Source: CAG-411 sp963643465
GTDB lineage: Bacteria; Bacillota; Clostridia; Lachnospirales; Lachnospiraceae
DNA: 64,000 bases
Reading direction: 5' to 3'
Assembly (NCBI GenBank): GCA_963643465.1
Contig: CAVIJT010000013.1
Span: 1 to 64,000 of the forward strand
Of the stretch, positions 51,528 through 61,856 are shown in pieces (position 1 is the first letter of the stretch; every line of letters begins with the position of its first letter). Both the position numbers and the translations under genes were made by a program. A model generated the notes under the pieces. It did no database searches and was not told the DNA's origin. It saw nothing but the letters and a program-made list of their open reading frames with translations.

Positions 51528-53885
51528 TTATTCTTTGTTCATGGTCTGTACATCAATTTTTCGTATTTTTTGAGTTACAAGCGTGCAAACCAACAAAATA
51601 ACAACAAACATGATTACTGGATATAACACATAACCTCTCAGAATGTCTAACTGAAAATCAATTCTTGCACCCATAAATTTGAATACCTGTCCACAAGTAA
51701 GCTGGGTAAACCATTCTCCTGTCAATACTCCGAACAAGATACCTGCAAACACTACAATTCCAACTCTTTTCATCTGCCACATAATGAGGGCATTATCGGA
51801 AAATCCAATTGCCTTCATTGTGGCAATTTCTCTTTTTTCCCGAAGTAAAAACATTTTTTGCAAAAGTACAACTACTAGCACGTTAATAATCATCACAAGG
51901 AAAAATAAAACACCTTTTAATTCTCCTACCTGACTGACTGTACCGCCAAGCATGCTTTCAATAAACTCTCCCATAGTAGATATTTTTGCCTTTGGATATA
52001 AATTTCGTATTTTCTTTTGCACTGCTTCTTTTTCATCAACAGATAACGTATCCGCCAATGTAATTTCCATTCCAAAACATCCATAACTACTATCATAATT
52101 TACTTTTGCCTGCTGTGAAAAACGAATGACTTCCCCCATATTGTTCATACTTTGATAAATTGCAGTTACTATGTACGCTGCCTCTTCTTCTCCAGTCGTA
52201 ATGGTTATCTTATCACCAACTGACACTTTTAGTTTTTCTGCCAGTCTGACTGCAACTGCTACCTCATTTTCTTCCATCGGTGCGGTTCCCTCTTCATATC
52301 GATACGCTTCTGCAGAACCACCTACACTCTGCATACTTAAAACTTTGTAGGAATCGTCTCCTTTTTCTACTTTTACATTTGCATTTAACTCTAAACGTAA
52401 ATCTTCTACCTTAATGTCTTTTGCTGCAAACTCTTCTTTTACCTGTTCTAAATAGACTTTTGCATCGTCTATGTTATTCCATGCCGCAGTGGTATTTTCA
52501 TCTTCCAGCACAAAATCAGCCGGATACATACCAAACCATACCGCAGTTTTATCTGACTGCAAGGTTGTCACTGTATTTACTACCATAAGAAGTAGCCAAA
52601 TACCCATTAAACTGGTAATAAATAAAATGATATATCGTTTGCATTCGCTGAAAATATCATTGAGTGCCAGACTGCTGGTGGCAGACAATTTTCCCTTTGT
52701 AAGACCAATTTTGCCTGTTTTTCCAAAACTTTCTCCGTTCATGCCATCCCGTAAGGCTGTCATAGGATTTAATTTTTTTACTGGTCTGGTACTAAGATAA
52801 GCAAATCCAATCACAACGCATGCTACCAAAACACTAACGAATACATTCATTGCTATGTTTGTTCCACTGTTTTCCACAAAAATATTTTGCGTCACAGAGG
52901 CTAACATTTTTTCTCCAAAAGGTACACTGCATATACAACCTATAATAGTACCTACAATAGCAATGGCAATATATTTTACAATATACAGACCTCGAATTCC
53001 GGATTCCGGAATGCCGATTGCCTTCATAACGCCTATCTGCTCATACTCCTCCTTCACAGTAAAGGAAATAGTAAATCGAAGCATAATCATAGTAATGCAG
53101 ACTAATCCAATACTTACTACTAACACAACTAAGGCAATGACAATATCCAGCAAATAAGTAACTTTAATAGTTCCTTTATCACACCCAAAAGATACAGAAA
53201 ATGTCTGTTTTCCATAATTTTGCTGCAACGTTTGCACATCACTACTATCTATGTGGTACATCTCACAGTTCATTAAAGTTCCCTGTTCCAACGTCTTATA
53301 GTCTTCTGCGCCCACAAGAATTCGCTTACTTCCCATCAAATCGGAGCCTAATAGTGCATCTTTTGCATATCCTGCCACTTTTACTTTCAAATACGCATCT
53401 GCATCATATTTGATGTACATAATATCTCCAATTTCCATTGAAAATTCTTCCAACAAAGCCCTGGATAAATACACTTCTCCTTTGGCAATCTGTTCTATTT
53501 TTTTGTTATCTTTGTCAAAGAAATTTTGTGGAGATACATCTACCTGATCAATAATACAGGTATTACTAAACTCTAAAACATCTCTATCTTTATCCTCTAG
53601 CTGATCCGCTATGAAGGTATGCTCCACCAAATAATCGCTTACACTATCCTCTTCCTGTAAAAATGTCTCAATTGCCTGATTATTTTCTTCGCCGCTTCCC
53701 ATGGCAATCATCAGAAAATCGCTGACATTTGCCTGTTCCAAATAATAATCAATTCCATTTGTCACTACTGAAATATTTTGTACTGCTCCTGAAATGAACG
53801 TAGCTGCAAGAATAATGAATATCAGAATAATAAAATTCATCGATTTTTTTCTTTTCAAATCGTTTCCTAAAATCTTTCTAAACAT
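51528..53885 (-). CDS. FtsX-type ABC transporter permease
   Basis: This 785-residue permease has an N-terminal helix and two copies of the FtsX four-helix unit separated by large extracytoplasmic domains, about eight membrane helices in all. The two halves carry REYEQIGVMKAIG-like and KREIATMKAIGFSD coupling helices. The ATG at 53885 has AAGGGAAGG upstream; the frame from 53927 adds a basic leader without a site. It leads an operon of permease, ATPase, regulator and kinase, and its likely role is peptide or antibiotic detoxification or signalling. The substrate is unknown. Confidence 0.9.
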   Translation of the reverse strand: MFRKILGNDLKRKKSMNFIILIFIILAATFISGAVQNISVVTNGIDYYLEQANVSDFLMIAMGSGEENNQAIETFLQEEDSVSDYLVEHTFIADQLEDKDRDVLEFSNTCIIDQVDVSPQNFFDKDNKKIEQIAKGEVYLSRALLEEFSMEIGDIMYIKYDADAYLKVKVAGYAKDALLGSDLMGSKRILVGAEDYKTLEQGTLMNCEMYHIDSSDVQTLQQNYGKQTFSVSFGCDKGTIKVTYLLDIVIALVVLVVSIGLVCITMIMLRFTISFTVKEEYEQIGVMKAIGIPESGIRGLYIVKYIAIAIVGTIIGCICSVPFGEKMLASVTQNIFVENSGTNIAMNVFVSVLVACVVIGFAYLSTRPVKKLNPMTALRDGMNGESFGKTGKIGLTKGKLSATSSLALNDIFSECKRYIILFITSLMGIWLLLMVVNTVTTLQSDKTAVWFGMYPADFVLEDENTTAAWNNIDDAKVYLEQVKEEFAAKDIKVEDLRLELNANVKVEKGDDSYKVLSMQSVGGSAEAYRYEEGTAPMEENEVAVAVRLAEKLKVSVGDKITITTGEEEAAYIVTAIYQSMNNMGEVIRFSQQAKVNYDSSYGCFGMEITLADTLSVDEKEAVQKKIRNLYPKAKISTMGEFIESMLGGTVSQVGELKGVLFFLVMIINVLVVVLLQKMFLLREKREIATMKAIGFSDNALIMWQMKRVGIVVFAGILFGVLTGEWFTQLTCGQVFKFMGARIDFQLDILRGYVLYPVIMFVVILLVCTLVTQKIRKIDVQTMNKE

Positions 53886-53942
53886 AGCCTTCCCTTTCTT
53901 TCTTCTGCTATCTTTTCTATTTCTCACTCAGCTGATGGTGTT

Positions 53943-53951
53943 AGTATAGCA
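53943..53951 (-). promoter_or_regulatory. Extended -10 promoter of the ABC/two-component operon
   Basis: TG-C-TATACT lies about 58 bases before the permease start. No clear -35 is present. Confidence 0.5.
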
Positions 53952-53978
53952 TAGAAATTGTTAATTAATCCTTAAATC

Positions 53979-54017
53979 TAAAAAATGCCGCCCCTGCTAA
54001 CTAGCAAGGACGGCATT
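53979..54017 (-). terminator. Terminator of the VWA-protein gene
   Basis: AATGCCGTCCTTGCTA pairs with TAGCAGGGGCGGCATT (minus-strand view, two mismatches), followed by T6. Confidence 0.85.
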
Positions 54018-54068
54018 CCCAGATTACCAATACCCGTTAAAGGCATGTGCCATTCTTTTTCATTATTT

Positions 54069-55739
54069 TTACATCTGTGCATTAAATAAATTCTTCAATT
54101 TATAAATTACGTCATCTGAATCCGCATCAATTACCGTTGCTTCATTTACAGAAGAAACCGCATTTAATTCATTCATATTGGCTTCGTCTCCATATGCGAT
54201 AGAATATACTGGTATCTGATATTCTTTTAAAATGTCATCCACATCTGACAAATCGTATCCCTGATTCGTCTCTCCATCGCTCAGCAAAAACAATACTAAT
54301 TTGGTATTTGGATTTGCCTTTTTGGCTTCTACAAGCATATCGGTTGCCACTGTAATTCCATTATAAGTAGCAGTTCCTCCCAAGCATACCAAATTTTCTA
54401 CTGCTCCATTAAAATATGAACGCTGATTTAAATCAAATGGCGCAATTGGAAGATCAATATATACATCCGTATTGAAACTAACCAAACCAATGCTATTGTC
54501 GGAATCGATATATTGCCCGGCATTAATCAACGATTGTTTTAGCTGGTTGATTGGCTCTCCATCCATACTTCCTGAAGTGTCTGCCACAAATACTGCAGTA
54601 ATGGAATTTCCGCTGTCTTTGTTTTCTTTCCAAAGTTTTTGTGCCTCCATAATAGTTGCACCGTCGAAGTTTGGAATCTCACTGGTATAGTCATCATATT
54701 GATTAAAGCCATATTTTTTCGCTAACTTCTGCATATCTTCTGATAAACAGTAATCAACAAACATAGAAATTGCCTCTTTCTGCTCTCCACTTAAATCTCC
54801 CACTGCATATATTGGGCCATCATGGCGAGCTCCAAAAGGAATGAACTCATAATTACTTAAATTTTTATCATTGATGTACGTCTGATACTCTGTCACCATT
54901 CCATCTAATGCACCAGAATCTGCTGCATCACGCATCTGCTGTGTGGTATATGACACAAATGGCACATTTTTTTGGAAAGATGCAAAACCTTCAATGGCAG
55001 TATCACTTAAAATATTATCCTGATCGTTTAAATATAAAGTCTCTAACAGAAAGTTTAATCCAGTAGAACTATAAAACGGATTGGTATAACCCATTGCCAC
55101 TTCTCCGTTTGTGGTAGCTTCTACTACGGTTTTAAATGTTACCTCACCATATTTTGACTGAATTTCTTTTTTGACCTTTTGGGAAACAAGAATACCAGCT
55201 ACATTTCCTGTTACCTTATCTGCCATAAGTTCCATATTGGTACCTTGTGCTGTAATCAATTCTCCCCAAAGTTCATTGGATGGTGAAAATACCTGTGGCA
55301 CATATTTTCCAGAAGCAATATAATCTGCTCCAGTTCCAGAAGACATAGAACGAATCGAAATAGATACGGTTTGTCCTCCAATGGTATATCCTTCTTGGTT
55401 GAATTTTTTTGCTGCTTCCAACATCCAACCATCTGTGCCTTCTCCTGCCTTTTCCGGTGCAGCAAATACCTCAATGTTAATTTGCCCATTTCCCTGCAAA
55501 GACATAGGATACTTATCAATTTCTGGAAGTTCTTCTGCAAGTGTGGTACTTCCACTTAAATCTACGGTTCCTTTTACTAATTCCCGTTCTGTTGCATCAA
55601 TCTTTTTTACCATTTTTTCCAGACGTTTTTCTGCACGCTCTGTACTTCCGCTCTCACTGGTCAACTGTAATACTCCATATACTCCAAGAAATACCATTAA
55701 CGCTAACACAATAAATACAACTATGTTTTGTTTTTTCAT
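54069..55739 (-). CDS. Membrane-anchored solute-binding-like protein fused to a VWA domain
   Basis: This 556-residue protein has an N-terminal membrane helix (IVVFIVLALMVFLGVYGVL). An extracytoplasmic region follows that resembles a type II solute-binding fold (about 75-370, with INIEVFAAPEKA and AMGYTNPFYSSTGLNFLLE). The C-terminal VWA domain (about 390-556) has the metal-ion-dependent adhesion site VADTSGSMDG, then GGTATYNG and LLSDGETNQG. VWA domains bind protein partners; the fused binding-protein part may sense a ligand. It forms a two-gene unit with the coiled-coil membrane protein upstream. The ATG at 55739 has GGAGGAA upstream. The exact function is unknown. Confidence 0.85.
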   Translation of the reverse strand: MKKQNIVVFIVLALMVFLGVYGVLQLTSESGSTERAEKRLEKMVKKIDATERELVKGTVDLSGSTTLAEELPEIDKYPMSLQGNGQINIEVFAAPEKAGEGTDGWMLEAAKKFNQEGYTIGGQTVSISIRSMSSGTGADYIASGKYVPQVFSPSNELWGELITAQGTNMELMADKVTGNVAGILVSQKVKKEIQSKYGEVTFKTVVEATTNGEVAMGYTNPFYSSTGLNFLLETLYLNDQDNILSDTAIEGFASFQKNVPFVSYTTQQMRDAADSGALDGMVTEYQTYINDKNLSNYEFIPFGARHDGPIYAVGDLSGEQKEAISMFVDYCLSEDMQKLAKKYGFNQYDDYTSEIPNFDGATIMEAQKLWKENKDSGNSITAVFVADTSGSMDGEPINQLKQSLINAGQYIDSDNSIGLVSFNTDVYIDLPIAPFDLNQRSYFNGAVENLVCLGGTATYNGITVATDMLVEAKKANPNTKLVLFLLSDGETNQGYDLSDVDDILKEYQIPVYSIAYGDEANMNELNAVSSVNEATVIDADSDDVIYKLKNLFNAQM

Positions 55740-55764
55740 TGCGATTCCTCCGTATTCTCAATGC

Positions 55765-56568
55765 CTATCCATTTATCTGTTGGTACTTTTTCTCCAACTC
55801 TTCCAAGTTATCCTCATCTCTGACGTTCATTTGTTTCATGCCATTGACTACATCTTTCATATGTGCCATACGATCTGACTCCTGACTGTCCTCATCCCCC
55901 ATTTTGGAAATCTCTGTAAGCAGATAATCGTATTGAATAAGAATGGACTCATTCTTATCTAATTGCTGCTTTACATAAGCAAAATGTTCGTAATAAATGG
56001 CTTTTCTTTCCTGCGTGGTTGCTAATTGTCCACCGTAAGACTGCTGCATCAATTTTCGATAACCTTCTTCGTCAAAAATAGCCATTCGACTAAGCATACG
56101 CTTTACATTATCATAAAGAAGCATCTCTGCCTCTTCCACTACTTTTTTCATTCCAAGCATGTCGTCTTGACTTGCCTCGCATTTTTGGAACAAAATCTGT
56201 CGCATAGCCTCTTGTTTTCGTCCCAAACGCTCTACTTGGTCTTTTGCCAATTCTATCTCTTTTTCAAAACAATCTTTTCTAATTTTATTTAGTGCATCGA
56301 TACACTCTTTTGCTGTATCAATATCCTCCAAAACATAATCATATTTCTGTTTTGGATTGGAGGAAATACTTGTCAGTAGCTTGTAATTTCCATAGAAAAA
56401 TACCAGCACACTTAAAATTATAACTCCTAAAGTAAATGTATTTGCAAGTAGTTCAAAGGTATCATCCGCCACATAATCATTGACGTAAATCTTGCAAATG
56501 ACCATCAACGCATCTACAATCACAATGCCTGCATTGAGACTTATCAGCGATATTTTTTTATCATCCAT
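55765..56568 (-). CDS. Two-helix membrane protein with long coiled coil, unknown function
   Basis: This 267-residue protein has two hydrophobic segments near the N-terminus (ISLNAGIVIVDALMVICKIY and TFTLGVIILSVLVFFYG). A charged, mostly helical cytoplasmic part follows (about 75-267, rich in Glu, Lys and Gln) and is likely a coiled coil. I do not recognise a named family. It ends 25 bases before the VWA/solute-binding-like protein gene, and the two presumably act together. The ATG at 56568 has AAAGG upstream; the upstream in-frame TTG at 56577 is rejected. Confidence 0.7.
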   Translation of the reverse strand: MDDKKISLISLNAGIVIVDALMVICKIYVNDYVADDTFELLANTFTLGVIILSVLVFFYGNYKLLTSISSNPKQKYDYVLEDIDTAKECIDALNKIRKDCFEKEIELAKDQVERLGRKQEAMRQILFQKCEASQDDMLGMKKVVEEAEMLLYDNVKRMLSRMAIFDEEGYRKLMQQSYGGQLATTQERKAIYYEHFAYVKQQLDKNESILIQYDYLLTEISKMGDEDSQESDRMAHMKDVVNGMKQMNVRDEDNLEELEKKYQQING

Positions 56569-56637
56569 CGTAACCAAGCCTTTCTATGTATTCCTGCCAA
56601 ATCGTTTCCTCCATGTTACATGTCTTTTGCTACAAAT

Positions 56638-56685
56638 GCCACATACATTTGCATAGATAACACTCTGTTTGCTCATGTATGTGGC
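56638..56685. other. Long-loop hairpin between two minus-strand genes
   Basis: GCCACATACAT (56638-56648) pairs perfectly with ATGTATGTGGC (56675-56685). There is no T-run. It could be an mRNA-stability or processing element downstream of the M13 peptidase gene. Confidence 0.4.
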
Positions 56686-56718
56686 CTGACCATTTTTAAC
56701 TATTAAATTAATATTTTA

Positions 56719-56732
56719 TAACTATTCAGAAC
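56719..56732. repeat. Solitary end of the MITE-like element
   Basis: TAACTATTCAGAAC matches the right end of the element at 15247-15359 in reverse complement, and the similarity extends into TTATAAAA. No partner arm is found nearby. Confidence 0.4.
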
Positions 56733-56762
56733 CTTTATTTATTAAATTCCAGAATATATGTT

Positions 56763-59270
56763 TTACCAAATGCTAATTCGGTTTTCTGGTGCCACATACA
56801 TGGCATCCTTCTCGCTTACAGCATATGTTTCATAAAATTCATTTAACATTGGAAGTACAGCATTTACTCGCACTTTATTATTGGAATGCACATCTAGGTC
56901 TGCATAATATTTAACGGCATAATCACTCATCTTACATGCCCACATCTTTCCATAACTTGTAAAGAATTCTTTTCTTGCATCCACATTGTTATCTACACAT
57001 TTTACTACACAGCTAACACCAGCTAAATCTGCTATATTTTCAGATAAAGTCTGCTTACCATCCTGGAATGTTTGCATACCATCAATTAACTCAAAGGTGT
57101 TATAATATTCCACTAATTTATCTTGAATCTGTTTGTATTTTGCAGTATCTTCTGCTGTCCACCAGTTATTCTTATCTCCATTTTGGTCATATTGAGAACC
57201 GCTATCATCAAACGCATGACTAATCTCATGTCCTACAATTGCTCCCAAACCACCTAAATTTGCAGCTTCACTTCGACTACTGCTATAGGTTACATCTCCT
57301 ACTATTCCGGCAGAAATGGTAATGGAATTGTTGTATGCCATATACCAAGCATTCACTGTAAGCGGAGATAACAACCAGTCGTTTCCTGATAAACTTGTTC
57401 CAAATGCCTTATGCTGACTCTGCTCAATCTCTTGGAAAATTGCTTTCATATTACCAGACAATGTACCATTTATTGCAGATCCACTTAATGCAGTCTCTAA
57501 CAAGTATGGAGCATAATTGTCTGGATATAATACATTTACTGCCATAGTATCTAATTTTTTCTTGGCATTGGCTTTGGTTGCTTCTGACATCCAACTACAG
57601 TTACTAATCTGTGTATAATATTGTGTTTTAATCTTATTTGCCATATCAGTAACAGCACTCTTATCAGCCGCTGTCACATATTTATCAGTATAGACTTTAC
57701 TAATATCCCATTCTAACAAACTCTTTGTTGTATCTAACATATACTCCTGTGCAGCTCCTATTTCCTGTCCAGTGTACTCATATTCAAACTTTGCATAGGC
57801 ATCATAAATACTGCTTGATAAGTATGGTGCATACTGATACATTACTTGGAATTTTGCCCATTCTTTTAATGCTGCCAAATTACTCTCAACCATAATTCCG
57901 TTTACAGCAGTTAAATTCTCTGGCAATATAACTACAACTTCATTAACGGAACCATATCCGGCAGCATTTAAAAATGTAGTAATATCACAATTGGTAAATG
58001 TACTCTTTAACTGATCTGGTGTATAAGATTTATACAAACGCTCCATTAAAGCTTTTGTCATCTCTTCCTCTGACATACTCATATACGGTAATAATAAAGC
58101 ATTATAGTCAATTGCCACTGCATTCTGTAAGTTAATGATAGAAGATGTGTGTGATGCAGCATCTGTAGCACTTTCTCCTGTTTCTTGCAGCATTTTTTCA
58201 CAAAAACTACGATATGTATTTAAAAATTCTTTATCTGTAAATGCACTTTTTGGCAACATGGAATTGAGCACACCTAAGTATAATTTATAGTTTTTATAAT
58301 CTGTTACATCAAGAGAAACATCCAATGGAATTACTGTATTATATCCAGCCAATGACATTTCACCTTGTGCTTTCAAAAATTCATCCATGGTAGTACATGC
58401 TTCGATTTTATCAAATACTTCTTTTAATTCCGATACTCCGCTATTATTTCTTCCTGTCATATCTGTTCCAGTAGTATACAATGCTTGTATATTTGCCTGT
58501 GAACTACCATTTTCATAACTTCCGTTATCTTTTACAATACTGTCAACTCTCTGATCCACTTCTTCTTGAATTTCATCAAACTCACTCCACATTAGTGTTT
58601 CTGAATTTATCGTTGCACCGGCAATAGTATCATTATTCACACTCTGGTAAAAATCATCCACTGCAGTTACTACACTCTGATCTTTTAACACCTTAACGGT
58701 TGCAGTCACTTTCTTTCCGCTTCCATCAGAGGCTTTTATGGTAATCTTTGCTGTACCAGCCTTCATTCCAGTAATGACACCTTTACTGTTTACTGTTGCC
58801 ACTTTCTTGTTGGAAGAAGTATAGCTTAACTTCTTATTTGATGCCTTGCTAGGCAATACAGTTGGGCGAATAGATGTTTTTCCACCCTCATAAGTCACAT
58901 AGGCTTGTCGTAAAAGTTTTACTTTAGAAACTTTCGTTCCTACTGTAACTTTTATGGTTGCCTTTTTGGCATTTTTTGCTTTGGCAGTAATGGTTGCCTT
59001 TCCCTTCTTTAGTCCCTTGATTTTTCCTTTTTTCGATACAGACACCACTTTTTTGTTGCTGGATGACCAAGTAATCTTCTTGCCTCCTGCCTTGGCTTTC
59101 AACTGTTTGCTGGAGCCTTTTGTGATTGTCAAAGTTTTGGTGCTGACATTGGTAATCTTTACCTTGGATGTAGCCTTTGCTGATGCTGTGTTTTGTGGCA
59201 CTGTTACTGTAGATACTGTAACTGCCATTGCCATCAATACAGCCCCCATCTGTTTAAAACTTTTCCTCAT
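56763..59270 (-). CDS. Secreted M13 (neprilysin-like) metallopeptidase with two Big_2 domains
   Basis: This 835-residue exported protein has a signal peptide (about 1-32, ending TASAKA). Two Big_2 immunoglobulin-like domains follow (about 36-110 and 118-195, each with SSNKKV[AV]xV). The M13 peptidase domain (about 200-835) has the zinc motif GHEISHAF near 680 and ENIADLAG with the third ligand near 740. M13 enzymes cleave oligopeptides. The Big_2 domains may hold it to the cell wall, but no sortase or membrane anchor is seen. The ATG at 59270 has AAGGAGAAG upstream. It is followed by about 190 bases with a hairpin and the solitary repeat end. Confidence 0.9.
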   Translation of the reverse strand: MRKSFKQMGAVLMAMAVTVSTVTVPQNTASAKATSKVKITNVSTKTLTITKGSSKQLKAKAGGKKITWSSSNKKVVSVSKKGKIKGLKKGKATITAKAKNAKKATIKVTVGTKVSKVKLLRQAYVTYEGGKTSIRPTVLPSKASNKKLSYTSSNKKVATVNSKGVITGMKAGTAKITIKASDGSGKKVTATVKVLKDQSVVTAVDDFYQSVNNDTIAGATINSETLMWSEFDEIQEEVDQRVDSIVKDNGSYENGSSQANIQALYTTGTDMTGRNNSGVSELKEVFDKIEACTTMDEFLKAQGEMSLAGYNTVIPLDVSLDVTDYKNYKLYLGVLNSMLPKSAFTDKEFLNTYRSFCEKMLQETGESATDAASHTSSIINLQNAVAIDYNALLLPYMSMSEEEMTKALMERLYKSYTPDQLKSTFTNCDITTFLNAAGYGSVNEVVVILPENLTAVNGIMVESNLAALKEWAKFQVMYQYAPYLSSSIYDAYAKFEYEYTGQEIGAAQEYMLDTTKSLLEWDISKVYTDKYVTAADKSAVTDMANKIKTQYYTQISNCSWMSEATKANAKKKLDTMAVNVLYPDNYAPYLLETALSGSAINGTLSGNMKAIFQEIEQSQHKAFGTSLSGNDWLLSPLTVNAWYMAYNNSITISAGIVGDVTYSSSRSEAANLGGLGAIVGHEISHAFDDSGSQYDQNGDKNNWWTAEDTAKYKQIQDKLVEYYNTFELIDGMQTFQDGKQTLSENIADLAGVSCVVKCVDNNVDARKEFFTSYGKMWACKMSDYAVKYYADLDVHSNNKVRVNAVLPMLNEFYETYAVSEKDAMYVAPENRISIW

Positions 59271-59311
59271 TTTTCACTTCTCCTTTTCTTTTTTCTATCT
59301 GCCTTTATTTC

Positions 59312-59360
59312 TAAAAAAACAGATGACCGTAACCAACTTATAAAAGCCAGTTACGGTCAT
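59312..59360 (-). terminator. Terminator of the second ABC transporter operon
   Basis: ATGACCGTAAC (59323-59333) pairs with GTTACGGTCAT (59350-59360). TGTTTTTTT follows on the minus strand. Confidence 0.85.
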
Positions 59361-59429
59361 TGTATCAATTTTTGGAATCTTTTTCAAGTATAGCCCCAAG
59401 TTTGCAAATCAGCATTTTTAAAACACAAT

Positions 59430-61856
59430 CTAAAGAGTTTGCAAGACATGTACATTTAATACAGATTTCAATTTCTTTAGTACATAGCACCAAACAATGC
59501 TACTTATCACTAATGTTATTAAGCAGGAAAAACCATAAGTATCTATTGGAAATTGATATAGATAAGTTCCCATAATCGGATATTTAATTAGGTATATCTT
59601 TTCAGCAAGAATATAAGACACCACAAATGAAAACATTATACCGAACAAATAAGATAGTAGCATTTGAATTAATAAAATTCGTTGTACTTTTTTTGTATGT
59701 AATCCAATGGTATGCAGCATAGCATATTCTCTTTTGTTAATATAAATTTTCAAATAATAACTACTGTAAAGCAATAGAACAGCAACTCCTATACATATAA
59801 AGAATATAATATATATAAATATACGTAGAATACGATTTAATCGCACCAATTCTTCTTTTTCAGCAGTAGGTGAAGATATTCGAAATTGACTATTTGACTC
59901 AAGTAAATTTAAATTTTTAACATCTTCTTTCTCTGTAACTTCGTCAATATATACATATTCAGGTAATGATGAATCAAACAATTTCTTGAAAGTATCTGTA
60001 TTTACAATTATAACAATAGATAAATCTTCTGTTTCCGGATAAACCGTCAACTTATTTACGGTATTCTCTACCTTTAGATTACCAATCCCTTGTTCACTGA
60101 ATACAATTTCATCTTGTTTGTTAAAGGGTGCTTTGAAATCGCTACTCTCCATACTTGCAGAATATAAATAATCAAGAACAATCGCCTCATCCGTTGCAAG
60201 CTCTTTATATGTCATTCCATTTTCTTTATATAATCTTTTTATCTCTGTATCATCATATCCAAAAACATTCACATTTACAGACACATTCTGGTTTCTCATA
60301 ATTTTTCGATAATTATCCGGCTCTTGAGATAAATATTCTGCATAGTTTGTAGATAATTTATTTGTAGCAATATCAATACTTATGTAATCAACAAATACAG
60401 AATGCGTTTGTACAGAAGCAGAAAAATCATAATTATTTTTATATAAATCAGATACCATTGCATCATAGTTATCATCACTGTAATCTTTTCGAGAAATCAT
60501 ATCAATCTTATACTGATACTGATAATTTCCAGAAATTACTGCATAATTGGTCTTCATATAAAAAATAGCGACAGTTATAATAACTGTACCAAGTGCAATA
60601 CCAAATACCGAAATAATATTCATAAACTTCTCATGACTGATATCATTTCCAGCCAACTTCATACATACACGATTGGTATTCTTTCTAAATAGATGTTTCC
60701 CTTTTTTCTTTTTATGCTTTTCAAACATGCTCTCTTGCCGTAATAATTCATTTGGACTCATACGCTTAATACAAATGATTAATGGAAGTAACACTAATAC
60801 ATTAATTACCAGACAAGTAATTACACTAATAAGTATCTTTTTTACTGGATATATATTCCAAATAGCACAATAATAAAGCAAGGTGTGATACAAACCTGCA
60901 TGAACCCCAGCAACAATTACTGCTGACAGAATTAAACCAATTAAGATGCCTAATAATACCCACCCCAAAATACTACTTACAAAACTAACTATAATAATAT
61001 CTTTATGTATACCAATTAAACGCATGACACCTATACTTTGTCTGGCATCAAACATACATATCTTAGCTATATTGTACACAACAAAGCACATGCTTAGTAG
61101 CATAAATCCAAAAACGCCTGCATAAATAATATCATACTGTTGGAACACACTTAATCCTCCAAATCCATACCCCAGATTTAAGTACATATCCAGATTAGGA
61201 TATACCGTTCCATTAAGCACTTTGGTTAATCTTGTATAATCAGCATCTAAGTCTGTATAATCATAGAAAGACGCATAGACACAATTATAGTGACAACTCT
61301 CCTTATAAGCTAAAAAACTAAACTCATTTGACGTATCATTCCATACACTATTTTTACTTATAACGCCTGTAACCAAAAATTTCTGTTCTTCTTCCTCAGA
61401 AATAGGAATAGCTATTTCCTGTCCAATAATGCTATAATCAAAACCGCACACAGATACATATCGTTCATCAACGACTACCTGTGTGTCATCAGTAGGTAAT
61501 TCACCTTCCACAAGTTCTATCCCCATTAAATCCAAGTCAAAATTTGTTGCAAAATCAAAATAATAAATATTTTCCTGACTAGATATAGTATATCTCTCCG
61601 TTGTTTTGATAGTTTCTATATTAGAATCTGCTTCCAATTTTTTATAATCAGAATCTGTGTAGTCACCCACACGAACACCGTAAGAACCATATTCTTCCTT
61701 CTCTACACGTATAAGTTCATTTTCACTGCTTAGAAATACCAATTGCGTAATATTAGGAATGAAACCTAATAATATACCAACTAAAATAATAGCTAGCACA
61801 TTTTTCTTAGATGATGTGAATACTTTCCACAATTTTAATACTTCCTTCACTTGCAA
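59430..61856 (-). CDS. FtsX-type ABC transporter permease (second system)
   Basis: This 808-residue permease has an N-terminal helix, two FtsX units (MFDARQSIGVMRLIGIHKD and KREYAMLHTIGLHTKKVQR coupling regions), about eight membrane helices and two large extracytoplasmic domains. The reading frame begins at TTG 61856 with AAGGATGG upstream, overlapping the ATPase stop; GTG at 61850 is an equal alternative. It works with the ATPase encoded just before it. No two-component system is attached, unlike the first system. The substrate is unknown; its base composition looks more AT-rich than most neighbours, by eye. Confidence 0.88.
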   Translation of the reverse strand: MQVKEVLKLWKVFTSSKKNVLAIILVGILLGFIPNITQLVFLSSENELIRVEKEEYGSYGVRVGDYTDSDYKKLEADSNIETIKTTERYTISSQENIYYFDFATNFDLDLMGIELVEGELPTDDTQVVVDERYVSVCGFDYSIIGQEIAIPISEEEEQKFLVTGVISKNSVWNDTSNEFSFLAYKESCHYNCVYASFYDYTDLDADYTRLTKVLNGTVYPNLDMYLNLGYGFGGLSVFQQYDIIYAGVFGFMLLSMCFVVYNIAKICMFDARQSIGVMRLIGIHKDIIIVSFVSSILGWVLLGILIGLILSAVIVAGVHAGLYHTLLYYCAIWNIYPVKKILISVITCLVINVLVLLPLIICIKRMSPNELLRQESMFEKHKKKKGKHLFRKNTNRVCMKLAGNDISHEKFMNIISVFGIALGTVIITVAIFYMKTNYAVISGNYQYQYKIDMISRKDYSDDNYDAMVSDLYKNNYDFSASVQTHSVFVDYISIDIATNKLSTNYAEYLSQEPDNYRKIMRNQNVSVNVNVFGYDDTEIKRLYKENGMTYKELATDEAIVLDYLYSASMESSDFKAPFNKQDEIVFSEQGIGNLKVENTVNKLTVYPETEDLSIVIIVNTDTFKKLFDSSLPEYVYIDEVTEKEDVKNLNLLESNSQFRISSPTAEKEELVRLNRILRIFIYIIFFICIGVAVLLLYSSYYLKIYINKREYAMLHTIGLHTKKVQRILLIQMLLSYLFGIMFSFVVSYILAEKIYLIKYPIMGTYLYQFPIDTYGFSCLITLVISSIVWCYVLKKLKSVLNVHVLQTL

